Numbered from the stretch's first letter, positions 46,042 to 58,215 are shown. The stretch is 64,000 nucleotides of DNA from Deroplatys truncata (GCA_030765065.1 CM060980.1:59380364-59444363); one strand, 5' to 3'. Notes: a model not told the origin generated them from the sequence alone. Program-made: numbers and translations.

Positions 46042-48276
46042 GGGTAGGGCGGGGGAATTCGAATTGCGGGCCTTTTTGGATAAGGTTAAGTTCTCACGCA
46101 TGCGCTGCCACTAATAAGCACGCCATAATGAAGTTCCCAGTCTCACAGTTAAAGACGGAGTCTTATCAACGTGTGTGCCTGATTCTGAACAGATTAAGAG
46201 AGACGCTACATCAGTTTTTCTAATCAAAGGTAAGGGAGGAATACCTGTATAATACGTAGCATGTAATACTTTGGTCAGAAAACTTGAGCTTTAGCTGGTC
46301 TCGTGTACTACTTTTCGTACTGCTTAAAGGAGTGAACGCTTCCTTGGTATTTTGCGAACCATTATAGTATATGGTAGCGCTATCTATTGCACAGTCTAAG
46401 AATTATGTCGTGGCCGGTAACATGTGTGTTGTGGGGCTATTTCGATAACAGTCGGTGGGTTACTAGGATATCATGCATATTTGTTTCCGTGTTATGTAAC
46501 TTATTTCCATTGGGGCTTATGTTTTAAAGTAATTTTTATTATATTAATGATTAATTATTTCGTACAAATTTTCAAATGGTACGACATTACAAAAGGAAGA
46601 ATTTATGGCTACAATGGGACAAAGAAGCTATGGAACAGGCAATCTCATTTATAATAGAGTGTAATCTTTCATTACAGGGCACAAGTCAGGTTTTCAAGAA
46701 CCATATACGACCCTGTTTACAAACGTTAAATTAAAATTAAATGTACTGAATGGCTTGCAAGATATTACATCTCCTTCAGCATCATTAGGTCATCTGTCTG
46801 TTTTCACACATGATGCGGAGAAAACTCATGCGGATCGCTTCATGTATTTAGTAAGTCGTGGATTTGGCCTGACTTTGAAAGAACTGCGTATAACAGATTA
46901 CTCTTATGCCTTAAAACGTAACGTTGAGGTGCCACGTTCTTGGATACAGAACAAAATGTCAGGAACATATTGGTGTATTGGCTTTTGTAGGAGAAATGAC
47001 CTTAGTTTGAGCAAGCCTGAAGGTCTCTCTGAATATTTCCAGAACAGCAGCATTGAACTCCTGTGCCTTCCTCCACACACAACTCATGTTTTGCAGCCTC
47101 TCGATCGCTGCCTGTTCAAGGCACTGAAAGGCAACCTCATGGCTTCATAAAAATTCACGGTCTGGCATAACTAAAATCCAATTCAATCCAATGTTCAAAG
47201 AAGCGTGGAAGGTAACAGCATTTGTTGGATTAGCAGTGAAAGAATTTTAATGTATAGGCATATTTCCCTTTATGCCTCAAGCAATCGAGGACTTTGTTAA
47301 CTAGCTTCCGAAACATAATCACCTTCTGCTAATTCTAACAGTAATGGAGCACAACATGAAGATTGAATTGATGCCTAACAGCCCAGCACTTCACAATCCC
47401 TTGTGGGTGTCATGCCTGTAAGAACCATTCGAGAGGTCCTTTCTAGTCCTGTAAAGAGTGTGATCAAAAGAAGAGTTCAAACTAAGAAAGGAGCATGCCA
47501 CAGCACTTCACAGGAAATTGTAGTAGTTGTTAAGGCAAAGAGAGAGATGGAATTTTGTGGGAAACAAATTCAGTTGAAAAAAGAAGAAAGACAACATTTC
47601 AAGGAAAAAGAAATGGAAGCTAAACAATCAAATAAATTCATTGACTTATCATGTAGTGAAGACGATACTGCTAATGATCCCAACGTAGATGACTAAAAAT
47701 GTGTTTTCTGCACTGTCAGCTACTACTCAAAGTCGACTGTTCTGATAGGTGACTGGATTCGCTGCCAAAAATGCCAAGTTTGGTTCCATGAAAGATGCGT
47801 GGGAGCTGAAAGAAGGAAACAATTTATTTGTGGCAAATGCTTCTAAACAGCTTTCAGAATTCAAGAACTGTTAATGATTCCTTATATTCCTTAATTGTTT
47901 AAATGCTTCACATTTCATAAGAATTGTTAATTCTTCAGAATTCCACATTAATATATTATAATATAACCATATATATTTAATTTCTGGAATAAATTTGTTT
48001 CAGAATCCAAAAGCAGAGCTATTATTTACTGTATTCATTGTTGTCCAAATTGCCCCACAGTTATATCCATTAGCCCCTCGGAATTTCTCCATTTCCAATT
48101 CGGTGGGTAAATCTTTACTTCAGCATTAGAATTGTCATTAATGATAGTGATATGATGCCCACCGCGAACCATAACGGTGTACTACTTGTGTGCTTACTTG
48201 AATGTTCGGTACATTGTAACACTTTATTTTCAATCAAGAAATTACGCTAACCTATCGGAATTACCCCGCCCTACCC
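46042..48276 (+). mobile_element. pogo-like DNA transposon with complete ends
   Basis: Inverted ends GGGTAGGGCGGGG(g/t)AATTC occur at 46042-46061 and, reversed, at 48257-48276, each flanked by TA (46040-46041, 48277-48278). TA duplication is the Tc1/mariner/pogo target. The 2235-bp element holds a plus-strand transposase pseudogene of the pogo (CENP-B/Jerky-type) group. Confidence 0.92.
46576..47846 (+). pseudogene. pogo-like transposase, core-deleted and interrupted
   Basis: A 52-codon frame at 46576-46734 begins MVRHYKRK and continues with WDKEAMEQAI, the typical N-terminal helix-turn-helix of pogo-type transposases. After a stop, the frame reads NGLQDITSPS, then 46755-47150 gives a CENP-B-type DNA-binding segment (RGFGLTLKELR, YWCIGFCRRNDLSLSKPEGLS). 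It jumps directly to the end of the DDE fold (IELLCLPPHTTHVLQPLDR). About 130-150 residues that should hold the first two catalytic aspartates are missing, in frame. Further on, PMFKEAW and GIFPFMPQAI match the family but contain stops. The C-terminus (47403-47846) has an acidic patch, one in-frame TAA and a PHD-like zinc finger (CVFC ... RCQKCQVWFHERC ... CGKCF). It cannot be catalytically active. Confidence 0.88.
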
Positions 48277-48278
48277 TA

Positions 48279-50124
48279 TGCCACAAACACCATATGTATA
48301 TGTTATGAGATCACTTTACCACACAACAGAATCTTTTGGAACTTCCAACATCACTTGAGGTATCTCAATATACAAAGTCAGCGAATGAATCGACTATACT
48401 AATCACTTCTAAACTACACGATAGTTGGACTAGGTATCTCACTTCTATATTTGTTGGTATTGAAACTAGATTACCGCCTGAAGTGGGTTTATCTTGTAGT
48501 TCTCTGATGATCTGGTAGTCCCGGATGCTGGAACTTGTAATTGCTCCATTTGAATTTACCGCGCTGATAAACTCAGTTAACATCTTGTCTCCCTGGTTTG
48601 GCAGAAAGCCTATTCCACTTAGTTATCGTTGGAATTCTACAGAGTGTATTGCGTTATAGAATATTTTTAAAACTTTATTTCAATTTACATGATTTGTCTC
48701 TTGTATTTTAAGCAATTTAAAATACATATAGCTCAGTTAATATCAATTTACTCTTATTCAGGGTTTCTTTATGTGTTTTTAAGGTAGGACATTTAAATAA
48801 GAATAGCAATAATAATGCTATCCATTGAAAAGTAATTTATTTACTCAGGGCAATATCAATGATACGACGTAGAACAACACTTACCTTTCCAATCAAGTTT
48901 AACTTACAATTTTATAATTCTGCTTGTTGATTCTTTATATTGCTTTAACAATTAGTTATTAATTATCTCTTGCATATAATGTAATACCTATAAGCCTTGC
49001 AAGTAAACATTTGAATTTATGGTTGTTCTAGGCGTTTTCATTGTGAAACATTTACTTCAATTAATAAAAAGGTTGGACGCTGTTTACTTATCCTAACTTT
49101 GTTGCTAAGCATAACGAAATAAATTAAAATTTATCTTAAATAAATCAGATATTAATATAAATAACACATTAACAACTAAATTCATTTTTAGCCTACTTCA
49201 ATTATGATTTTCTATTTTTTTTATTCTTTAATGTTATATAATGTTTAAAATATTGCGAATGCAATGCTTTTCGTCCTTTCTTTATAACACATTTCCCCTT
49301 TGAAGTTAATCAGTTTTCTTTTTCTCCCTCCTTTATAATTAATACAATTTTAAATTGGTTTTTCACAATATATAAGCACTTTTTGGAATTATTATTTTGT
49401 ATATGCATTTTCTAACAAAATTAATTGATAATTATGACAATATGTATTTATAATAATAACAAGAAGAAGAACAATATATGTTGAATCGTTGTCCATCTCT
49501 GGATTTGTAATTCCAGTAGAGCTTAGTAATTTATTAAATACATCCATTACTTTCATTTCATTTTAAAACTGCGTCAGTATAAAGGAAAAGTCCGGAAGAA
49601 AACTTTACTAAAGCAAACACTGCTATAAAGTCTCTTATTTGTTAAAATGACTATCAGGAGAACAATACGTTAGATTTATGCAATTAATATTAGCCGTGTT
49701 CAAAAGCAATACAGTAGCAAAATTTGGTGAAAATCTCGAATAAAAAAGATAATTTGCTCTGCGTGCCTTCAGTGTACTCAAATCACACAGTTTCACAATT
49801 CAATTTCACTCCTGGTATTGTGGACACGTAAAATATCATACGCTGGTACGTAAGAAGGTATGAAACTACAAATATTTATTTTCAGCTTGAAATGTTATTT
49901 TCCATTGACACTTCCAAATATTCCAAATGTTCCCCACCTTCGACTTTTTATTAATTTTATCTTTAGTTTTCCTCCAGCATTTTAAAATGTCGAATAAAAC
50001 TACATTTTCCTCCTCATCATAATAATCATTAGCTCATGAATTATACCAGCAAGTGAATCCTCCTGCACCAATATGTAATTCATAGATACAGCCTTCAGCG
50101 CATAGCCGTCGTCTTCTTCATCCT
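48279..50124. other. Unassigned 1.85-kb AT-rich interval
   Basis: No gene, RNA or repeat recognised. Confidence 0.5.
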
Positions 50125-50420
50125 GAAGGACATTTGCATAACTGGTAAACCATAAGAGGTAGGCAAAATCTTACTACCTATAAATGTAGATCTTATCAAA
50201 GTACATAATTTATGCCAAATAAAAGTCTTTATAGCGTTAACATTCCGAGATATTCTTTGTTATTGGTTAGAATTTTCAAACGCTTATACTTTTATTAAGG
50301 GGAAGATCGCTATTCTTTTTTTTTTCTCTTAGTCATGCAAGGAGAACGAAATTTCAAAGCCATCACATAACGACTCGCATAAAGCCTACTGTATTCCCGT
50401 AACCCCCTTGTACCTACAAG
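50125..50420 (-). repeat. HEL-like element fragment (copy 15)
   Basis: 'tgcataactggtaaaccata' (50134), 'gtagatcttatcaaagtaca' and 'ccgagatattctttgttatt' blocks match the central and 5' part of the element in reverse. Both termini are missing. Confidence 0.65.
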
Positions 50421-50550
50421 GGAATATGCAATAAGACAATTTCTACCAATGTTAAATACTCGATTATTGGCATGTTGGGTTCTACTGGCTGACAAGAGGA
50501 ACTGGCAAACATGTGCAACAAAGTTTGCGAAACCAGATGGATTTGTTTAG

Positions 50551-51558
50551 TGAAGTAGATTTGCTACGTATGGAAAGTCAGTTTGAAGTAGGTTGTATTG
50601 AAGGAGTTATATTATATTTTAACTGTTTGGGGAGCCGAACTTGTAGTAGTTGCAACCGCACTTATAGTAAACAGTTTCCGGTAGCCTTCGCCCCAAATTT
50701 ACTTTCAGGTGGCCTTTGTCCCAAGTTTAAAAAAATATTAACTTTGTAATTTGACTGTTTGTTTAGATATTATATATTTATGTTTGCCTCGGCTGCGTCA
50801 GTATTTATTTTAGAGACATGGATTTCTTGGCAGGGTTGAGATACGACTAAGAATGTAGGCTTACACAGATTTTAAGTTTTAATTCACTCCTTTTTATTAA
50901 TCCTTGACACAAATTAAATAGTACTTCACTGATATTAAGAGCTGTGAGATTCTTTTATTTAATACTTGCACTTTTTAACACGTATACTATTTTCGTCTCA
51001 CACGAATACGTAATTAATTTCTCGAGGACGCATCTCGCATCCGGTTACAATCACTGACTGCTGGCAACACGTCCAGTTATGAGCACTGTTTGGAGGCAAC
51101 TGAATTGATTTCAACCATCTAAACTTGTAAATTTCTGTATTCCAAGTCTCTGATTGGCTATTCCTACTCCAATAGAATACCTTTATTTAACTAAAGCTTT
51201 TTCTGGTTGTTGATTGGCTATTTTAAAACTGTCTCTAAATTTACATTATTGTTGCTCCAAGAATCACAAGTAGTACTGTTAAACTTTCTTACTCATTATT
51301 GCCTCAAGGTTACCTAACTGTTACCTCATTGTTAGCAACGTTTAACTTATTATTCTCACAGGTCCTACATTATTAAATTACGTAATATATTCACATAACA
51401 TTATTACACATGGATACAACAATATAAGCATATGCCATGACTGTTACATAAATTTTGCAAATTATTACATACACATATTGCTTCAAGGCGGGCTGTTATT
51501 GAATTTACATATTATATAATTAGACTGAAATCATTTAAATGTTAAAAATACTGCCTCA
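50551..51558 (-). repeat. Solo LTR, family 2 (copy C)
   Basis: TG at 50551, CA at 51558, with a perfect 4-bp duplication TTAG (50547-50550, 51559-51562). It aligns throughout with copies A and B ('cctcggctgcgtcagtattt' 50787, 'aaggcgggctgttattga' 51486). It retains only two PBS-like motifs ('gctacgtatggaaagtca', 'tttggggagccgaac') and is correspondingly shorter (1008 bp). Confidence 0.9.
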
Positions 51559-51764
51559 TTAGTTAGTCAGAGGCAATTTTTCTCTTGTTTCCTTTTTTAT
51601 TGTGCTTGTTATATTTTTCTTTGTTTCTTTTGCCACCTTTCTTTGTATCTTAAATATACATGTACGGTCAATAACCCATGCACTAAATATTTGTGAAATA
51701 ACTTTAATAATTTGTAACCAACAAAGATACCCCATCCATCCGTCCGTCCGTGCATCCATCTATA

Positions 51765-51840
51765 TCTTTCTGTGTTTCTAACTATCTGGTTTGTTGAAGA
51801 ATGGGTACAGAAAGTCATGTAATGTAAAACATAATTTTTT
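51765..51840 (-). repeat. HEL-like element, 5'-end remnant (copy 16)
   Basis: 'gaatgggtacagaaagtcat' then 'gtaatgtaaaacataatttttt' is a decayed 5' terminus in reverse. Confidence 0.4.
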
Positions 51841-54009
51841 AAAATTTATTTATTAGTATGTAGAGCAACAAGTAATACGAAACTTTCTTTTTAGCAGTAA
51901 TAGATAACGCCTCTGAAATGCCACGAAGCACTCTGAGATACTCGCGGCCCAGTAGCGTGCCACAACACATCCGCTAAAATCACTATGTTAAAGACTAACC
52001 TTCCTAGTTTTTCGAAGAGTGACAATTACGATGGTTCATTCAACTATGGTCAGTGTAAGGCTTGTTTAACAACACTGCTTCTGCTTTCTGCAGCTTGGCG
52101 TCATGTGTTGGTGCTAGAAAGCAATGCAAGCTTCGAACATTCAGAATTGAGTTACCAATGGTCCAATTGGAAAACGGAAACATTAGCTTGCGGCCTGGAG
52201 AAAGCTTTAGAGTTCACTTAATCGGCGCACAAAGTTAAAGCCGTGCATTTAACGAGTTAAAACTGATGCCCAACCGGGGTCTATAATATAATTTACAACG
52301 TAATGCATGATATAAATGTCCAAATTTAGATTTAAACTCGTATATAGACGGCGAACCCAAAAAGCAAAGGGTGGGGGAATGGGTCTCGCCCATTATTAAA
52401 ATCTAGTTATGTAATAACGTTCAGAAAGAGAAGCACACCCCCCTCCCATATCTTGCAGGGCCAGTTGGTCTTGCAGAACCAACCGCAGGGGAAAGTGGGG
52501 AAACGGGAACTCGTTACTATTGGTTCAAGTGGAATGAAACAAGTATGTAACAGCACTCACAGACTAACATGTTAGCTTAGAAATAGATTATTCATTTAGT
52601 AGTTGTATTATTTAAAAGGAACATCAAGCTTTGGAGGCTTTTGGAAGCCAATAAAGTATTTTTTCTTTCTTTTTACGTTCTCTTTTCCTCTCTACAAGCT
52701 AATATTGCATTAAAAAGTTTTGAAGTATTTGTTATATTCTGCTCTCTATTATAAAAGCCAAACCCAATAATTCTAACATTAAACATACGAAAATATTATC
52801 AGTATTTTCCTTATTCCATAACTCCTAGCAAAACAAATTAAAGCAATGCATCCGTGAAATTTGAAAAAAAAAAAGTTATAAAATGCTATTTTCTGTTTTT
52901 TGTTTCTTTTATTATACTTATAAGCTGTAGCTTCATGCTACACAATCCTGAATCTAAGAGTTCTAAAGACGCAAATGTCTATTTAATTGGTCCTGTACCA
53001 TTTATATAAAGCAGAGAGTTGAATTTTAAACTTCATTTTTCTTAATTCGATTACTTCACCACTTTTCACTATTCAAAAACACATTTGGACCAAAGTTTTA
53101 TAACTTATTAGCTTGACATATTCAGGAGAGGTTAAAAATATTAAATAGTTTATCTGAAATTAATTATTATGCATAATTCACATTGAAGAAGTTGAAAAGT
53201 TTAATAAAATGTACTTAACTTATTTCTCTTGAACTAAATAGAATTAGGAAATTCTTGCACAACAATTTTTTATGTGTGTATAGTAATCTCAAATAAAGCT
53301 TTGGAGTGAGAAGATAAATCTTAGGTTCCACGGAGCATTTCATATTATCATATGAAAAAGTGATTAATTATGAACCAAAAATAAATATAACCTTTTAACA
53401 TAGCCCGTTAAAATGTTATGTGCACTATATGTTTATGTTCTGAGTATATGGAGAAATCAGAAGAAAACAATAGATGTTTGGATTTACATAGATACATTAT
53501 CTTAAAAGTACATAATTATATAAGAAAATAAGAAAACACTCTTTTTTTATATGTATTTGTGAACTAAATATAAATATCAGCTAAATTTCAGCTCATTAAT
53601 TTTAAGGCAAGATCTTTTAGGACTGGGGAGGCGAAAACGAGACTCTCCAGTCGTTTGGACTCCCTCACGCTTCCTCTAAGAGTGACAGTGACCTCGATTT
53701 CCATTTGTTTAGTACATGCTGCAGGATGGTGTAATACAGGTTGTATATTATGGGACTCGGGGAAGGATGCATTTTCGCCACTTCTGTTTTAGGGTATAGA
53801 TTATAAAAGTCCCAGTGTAGGTTTTTTTCCTATTAAGATTTCAGACATTTAATTCTATTTATGGCGTACCTTTGGGTATTTTTAAGTTCTCATAAGGGTG
53901 TGTTACAAGAAATGATGCAGAGAACATGTGATTTTATTGCATTTTTCACGATTGAAGACGTAAATCAAAATTATATACAAATGGCGACAGAAAAATTTAT
54001 CTTTTTTTA
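51841..54009. other. Unassigned 2.2-kb interval
   Basis: Nothing recognised. 52430-52520 is GC-richer and has no assignable feature. Confidence 0.45.
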
Positions 54010-54240
54010 TTCCTTCCGTGTGCTACCGGTAAAATCTAAGGTTTATTGTTTCACTTTTGGTATTAATTGTATTTTTTAACTTGGAACCAAACCACACATC
54101 ATTTACTCTTCTTAATACTTCCATACTCTTAGAAAGGTAGGACACTGCTCAAAGAAAAATAATTCACCTTCCAGTAGGATATCGAAGCTGGTCTCTTAGA
54201 TATAATCACTACAAGTATAACATTTATTCCGTAGAGGGAG
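54010..54240 (-). repeat. tRNA-derived SINE, family 5 (third, decayed copy)
   Basis: Minus-strand T-arm remnant 'cttcgatatcctactgg' (54191-54175) and body block 'agagtatggaagtatta' line up with 25440-25625 and 33690-33915. Confidence 0.55.
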
Positions 54241-54699
54241 TCTATGAAAATTATTTGAAAATATTTTGTTTTGTCATGGCATTCTATTTAACATTCTGTT
54301 ATAGATGGCTTACTTAATAACCCCATAGTTCTCAAATGAAATTAAATTAATTTCATTTGGCCTTTTACTATATTCCTTATGAAATTATTGTAAAATGATT
54401 TAGAAGATCTTTATGTCTTTACCCCCGGTAACCTAACTTTCCTAAATTATCATTTCCTGTCATAGTTGTCCATTTGCTAAAACTTTGTACAATTATTTTT
54501 ATAGTTAAAAGAACAAATGCCATTTGGAATAAAATTAAATAAAAACATACACTAAATTTACTACTCTTTGCATTAGGATAATTCAGGATAGTGTAAATAA
54601 GATTAAAATGAGTACATATAATCTACAAAAATAGACTGAAGATTAATCTAAAATTTTCAGTGGAGAAATAAAAATTTATGGCATTCAGAGTAAAACTAA
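54241..54699. other. Unassigned AT-rich interval
   Basis: Nothing recognised. Confidence 0.45.
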
Positions 54700-55138
54700 T
54701 AAAAATATATAATGAATTCCTTCCGAATTAAGAGGACTTCATAGGCTATTTCTAGAAAATTCAAGATATACGTTTTATTTGTCATGTATATCTTTACTAA
54801 ATGGTAATTTAATGAAAATCGTTGTCAGTTTTTGGAAAATATAAAATTTCTAAAAATGTTCCACATGAAGGGTGGTGTTTGGGGTGAGGAAATATTCATG
54901 AAAATCTTTGTGTCGTACCTTTGAAAGGTACTGAACGTATATACCAAGTTTAGTATTTACCTGACTTTTTGCTTTAAGTTATACTGCTCACAGACAGACA
55001 AACACACACGAACCTTTTTCAAAAAATGCCGTTGTTTGGATTCAGAGGGCCACAAAACATGTATTTCCATGAAATATCGGTATTGAAATTTTGGATGGAG
55101 TGTATTCTCTGAGTACTATGTAGGTAGTAGAAAAAGTA
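54700..55138 (+). mobile_element. HEL-like dispersed element, 3' half (copy 17)
   Basis: 'ttccttccgaattaagagga' through 'ttccacatgaagggtggtgt', 'ataccaagtttagtatttac', 'cacagacagacaaacacaca' and 'ggtagtagaaaaagtaac' at the 3' end. The 5' half is absent. Confidence 0.72.
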
Positions 55139-56189
55139 ACAAACAGTGAAGGAATAAACGATAAAGTAACTAAATTTCAATAGATTTGCGGGATAATAGC
55201 CAACGGCTTGAAAAGAAAAACCCAAAGGGAAACAAATTAAAAATTTTACAAGACAATGGCAGTTCCTGCTTTAATACGCGTTTCGGAGACATGAACCAAA
55301 TAGACTGGAACCACACACAAGTTGCAGAAATGAAATATCTGCGAACATTAAAAGGCTATGCAAGTTTAGATCGAATTAGAATATGAAGATAAGAAAATAA
55401 TTAGGTGCATTTTCGCTAAAGGAAAAACTACTAGTAAAAGAGAAAAATGAAAAAGCCATTTACAAGGAATAGATAATAATCACATTCCATTTAAGATATA
55501 TAGATTTAAATCTCCAAGTTACAGAAATATAGGAAACGATGCAAAATGATGGAAAGAAACATGAGGTCGGAGCATGAGATCTTTCCTAAACTATGAAGAG
55601 TTGATGATGATGATGATGATGATGTTGATAAAAAGGTAACTCTTAAAGAACCATGTCCTTGCGATGTGTAGACAAGTCACAGTAACATACAAGTAAACCC
55701 AAATGCTGCGAAGTACATGTGGCTGTTCCACTTTAAGCACAAAATGACTAGAAGTGAACAAGGGTTCGACAACCATGAGACTTCGCTTGATGCAATCGCT
55801 TCCGATGATCAAATATTCCCCACGTTGTAATTGCTTTATCACGTGACACTCGACCATTACCGCGTATGCATCATGTGCTAATGTGTGTATCATTTAGACC
55901 GCCAACTGGTGCTGCTTCACCCTTTATACCAGTAAATCAAAACCTCCCGTCACACTCATCGACACGGCATGCGGCTACAACACCTGCTCCACTTTTATCG
56001 ACACTTTTCTCTATACGTTATTTACACTGTTCATTTTGATAGCCTACTTTCTATAGTACCAAAAACTGTTTTAACTCCAAAATTAAGGACAACAAACAAC
56101 TGGAAAACACAGTGCTTCATGTGAGTACAAATCTGATGCGGCACATTCACACAACTATCTCTGTTATAAATCCGCATACATACTTTATG
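55139..56189. other. Unassigned interval with (GAT)n
   Basis: (GAT)n at about 55600-55626. No other feature recognised. Confidence 0.45.
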
Positions 56190-56375
56190 TACGAGGGCAA
56201 ATCAAAAAGTCTTTGCCTCTAATTTTTTTCGGCCAAATTACGAATGTAATACAAAAACCAACATATACATTCAAAGTAGTGGACTTTTCATTGGACGGTC
56301 CTCAGAGAGTTTCCAGCTGCTGCCGACGCCAGCGCTGCTGTCAGTGCATTCAAAATGGCAGGTGTGCTTAACACG

Positions 56376-56592
56376 ACTGGGCGCCCTCGGCGCTTCAGTT
56401 GCGGGGATTCGAGAGCTACAGACCAGCACCAACAACTCAATCTCCAAGAACTTCAGGGAACTCAACAGCCACTACGACCACCTACAAGAAGCCTACATCC
56501 TGATCCGCAACTTCCTTGAATTCCATGTGTTGCCACACCCCTCCCAATCCTCTTCCCATCCACATCCTCCCCGAAAACCCAAACGCCATTAA
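56376..56592 (+). pseudogene. ORF tail of the poly(A) retroposon
   Basis: About 71 codons: RLGALGASVAGIREL, then NNSISKNFRELN, YDHLQEAYILIRNFLE and a Pro/His/Ser stretch ending RKPKRH. It is colinear with the last third of the ORF at 62274-62917. The family is not recognised. The conserved basic tail and coiled-coil look suggest a nucleic-acid-binding ORF1-like protein, but this is inference. Confidence 0.7.
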
Positions 56593-56912
56593 CCACATTA
56601 CCACCAGGAATCCCAACTATCTTCTCCTTCACTTCGCTAGGGGGCAGGCTGGGCCTTGGTCAAGCCTGTCTCCTAGCACACATCCTTACTCCACTGGCGA
56701 CCGCACTGCGGCCCAGTTCTAATCATCACCTCGGACTGCGCGGGTGCTTTAGGCGGTACCGCAGCAAACCTTTTCCTTCCAATCCGGTGGAGGAGTTTTT
56801 AGTGGGTATGCCGACGCTCGGAGATTCCCACACTCTCAGTCCCGACTCCCATCGGGGCTGGTGTTAGTGACTAAATCATTTTCTCCTCCACTCGAAAAAA
56901 AAAAAAAAAAGC
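56376..56912 (+). mobile_element. poly(A) retroposon with unrecognised ORF, 5'-truncated (copy 1)
   Basis: Inserted in the mariner gene with a 6-bp duplication AACACG on both sides (56370-56375, 56913-56918). It consists of an ORF tail ending at 56592, about 300 bp of 3' sequence ending 'ctcctccactcg', and a 16-bp A run plus 'gc'. The longer minus-strand copy is at 61950-62917. Variable 5' truncation, a poly(A) end and target duplications are what LINE-type target-primed insertion leaves. Confidence 0.85.
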
Positions 56913-57230
56913 AACACGTCCACGGCTTACGAGCAACGAAGTGTGATCCGTTTTCTATGGAGTAAGGGACGAACGTCCATCGAGATCAACAGGAAAATGC
57001 AGCCATCATATGGGGAAAGGTGTCTTGCTTTGAGCAGTGTGAGATGGTGGTGTTCTGAGTTCGAAAATAGCCGTGCAAATCTGCATGACAATGAGGTGCG
57101 GGGAGACCGCGTGGATGCGATGGTGAAAGCAGAGCGGCGCGTGCACATCAAAGACATTGCTCAGGAGCTCGAAATTTCTTTTGGGAGTGCTTTCGATATC
57201 ACGAGTGCTTAGGGTACAGGAAGGTATTAT

Positions 57231-57559
57231 ATCATTCATTAAAAATAATTTTTCAGTCCACATTATGTTATATATGATAGATTTTGTTTGAAATGTTAAA
57301 TGAAGCAGCAAATACTTAGTTACATACAATATCAAAGGTTTATCGGAAGAACGGAGGGAATCACAGTAACGAGTCTTACGAAAGAAAGGAATAGGAGGAA
57401 TCGCAAACTTTCAGCATCTTCCGTCAGACGAAGCAGTTGTATTATAGAAAATCCCATACAGTAAAGAGTATTTCGAAAATGATTAATGCTATGATAAAAA
57501 CCATTTTAACATAGATTCTAAGACGCAGAATGTGTTTATCAGAGGGGGATACCTAGCGC
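57231..57559. other. Unassigned interval
   Basis: Nothing recognised. Confidence 0.4.
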
Positions 57560-58010
57560 ACTGCGACCATCTAGATCTATTGTGGCTACATTCCCCGGGA
57601 GACAGGGATGAGGTGAAGGAATCGTAGGAAGTCCCAGGTCAGCAGACAGGCCCACAAGGTCGCGCAGAGGTCCCGGAAATTTCCAATTAGAAAGCCTGCG
57701 CTCCAGTGGCGAGGAAGTCCAAGAGGGCCACGCAGCGACCCTAACTTGCGGAACAACTCATTCTGGCGTTCACGGGGAGAAATCTTTCCGACTAGCATAC
57801 ATCCACCCATCTGCCAACACAGCTAGCACTACAGGGCGTGATAGCACACCCGAAACGTGAAATGAGAGGAAATGGGGGAAAGGAGAATACACCACCCCGG
57901 CATTTGCCTTGGGGAAAACTACGAAAAACCCCGTAGTCAGAATGGGGTGTCACCGGGAATCGAACCCGGGACCTCCCGATTGCGAGCCTCGCATGGTGAC
58001 GCAAGTGATA
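57560..58010 (-). repeat. tRNA-derived SINE, family 7, long
   Basis: Minus-strand head about 58010-57945: 'atgcgaggctcgcaatcggg' and B box gggttcgattcccgg. A central 'ggggtttttcgtagttttcc' / 'ccaaggcaaatgccgggg' core follows, then a long GC-rich body to about 57560. The central core resembles those of the family 2 and 3 SINEs. Confidence 0.78.
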
Positions 58011-58019
58011 ATTAATTGT

Positions 58020-58215
58020 TCTTCAAAACAAACCGTGTGTAGCGCAAGGTTGGAAAGGTAGAATCAGACGACTGAAAAATTCAATGCCATAGTCGAGATT
58101 TGAACCACGGATCTTCCAGTTTCCGTCCAGTTGCTCTAACCAATTTTGCAACTATGGTAACATACGTACGACATTAAATTCCCCAATTGATTCGCATTTT
58201 TTCCGGTAAACCACA
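58020..58215 (-). repeat. tRNA-derived SINE, family 6 (second copy)
   Basis: Minus strand: 'tggttagagcaactggacgg' then 'gatccgtggttcaaatctcg'. Body end 'aatgcgaatcaatt' matches 31020-31215. It lies directly next to the family 7 head. Confidence 0.7.

Larger units (their letters stand above)
56192..57230 (+). mobile_element. mariner-like element, 3'-truncated, with nested retroposon
   Basis: The left end CGAGGGCAAATCAAAAAGTC follows TA (56190-56191). The transposase frame starts at ATG 56355 and resumes after a nested poly(A) retroposon (56376-56912). The homology ends near 57230 and no right inverted end is present. Confidence 0.82.
56355..57230 (+). pseudogene. mariner transposase N-terminal pseudogene, split by retroposon
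   Basis: Seven codons lie at 56355-56375, then the inserted retroposon, then the frame continues from the duplicated target AACACG (56913-56918). It reads SVIRFLWSKGRTSIEIN, then YGERCLALSSVRWWCSEFE, then LHDNEVRGDR and HIKDIAQELEISFGSAF, matching the N-terminal HTH region of mariner transposases. A frameshift near 57197 leads to a HECLGYRKV segment. The DDD catalytic domain is missing. Confidence 0.82.

Noticed and set aside
57792..58004. Minus-strand 70-codon frame
   Set aside because: Lies across the tRNA-derived SINE head and core. The same type of frame would arise in any copy.
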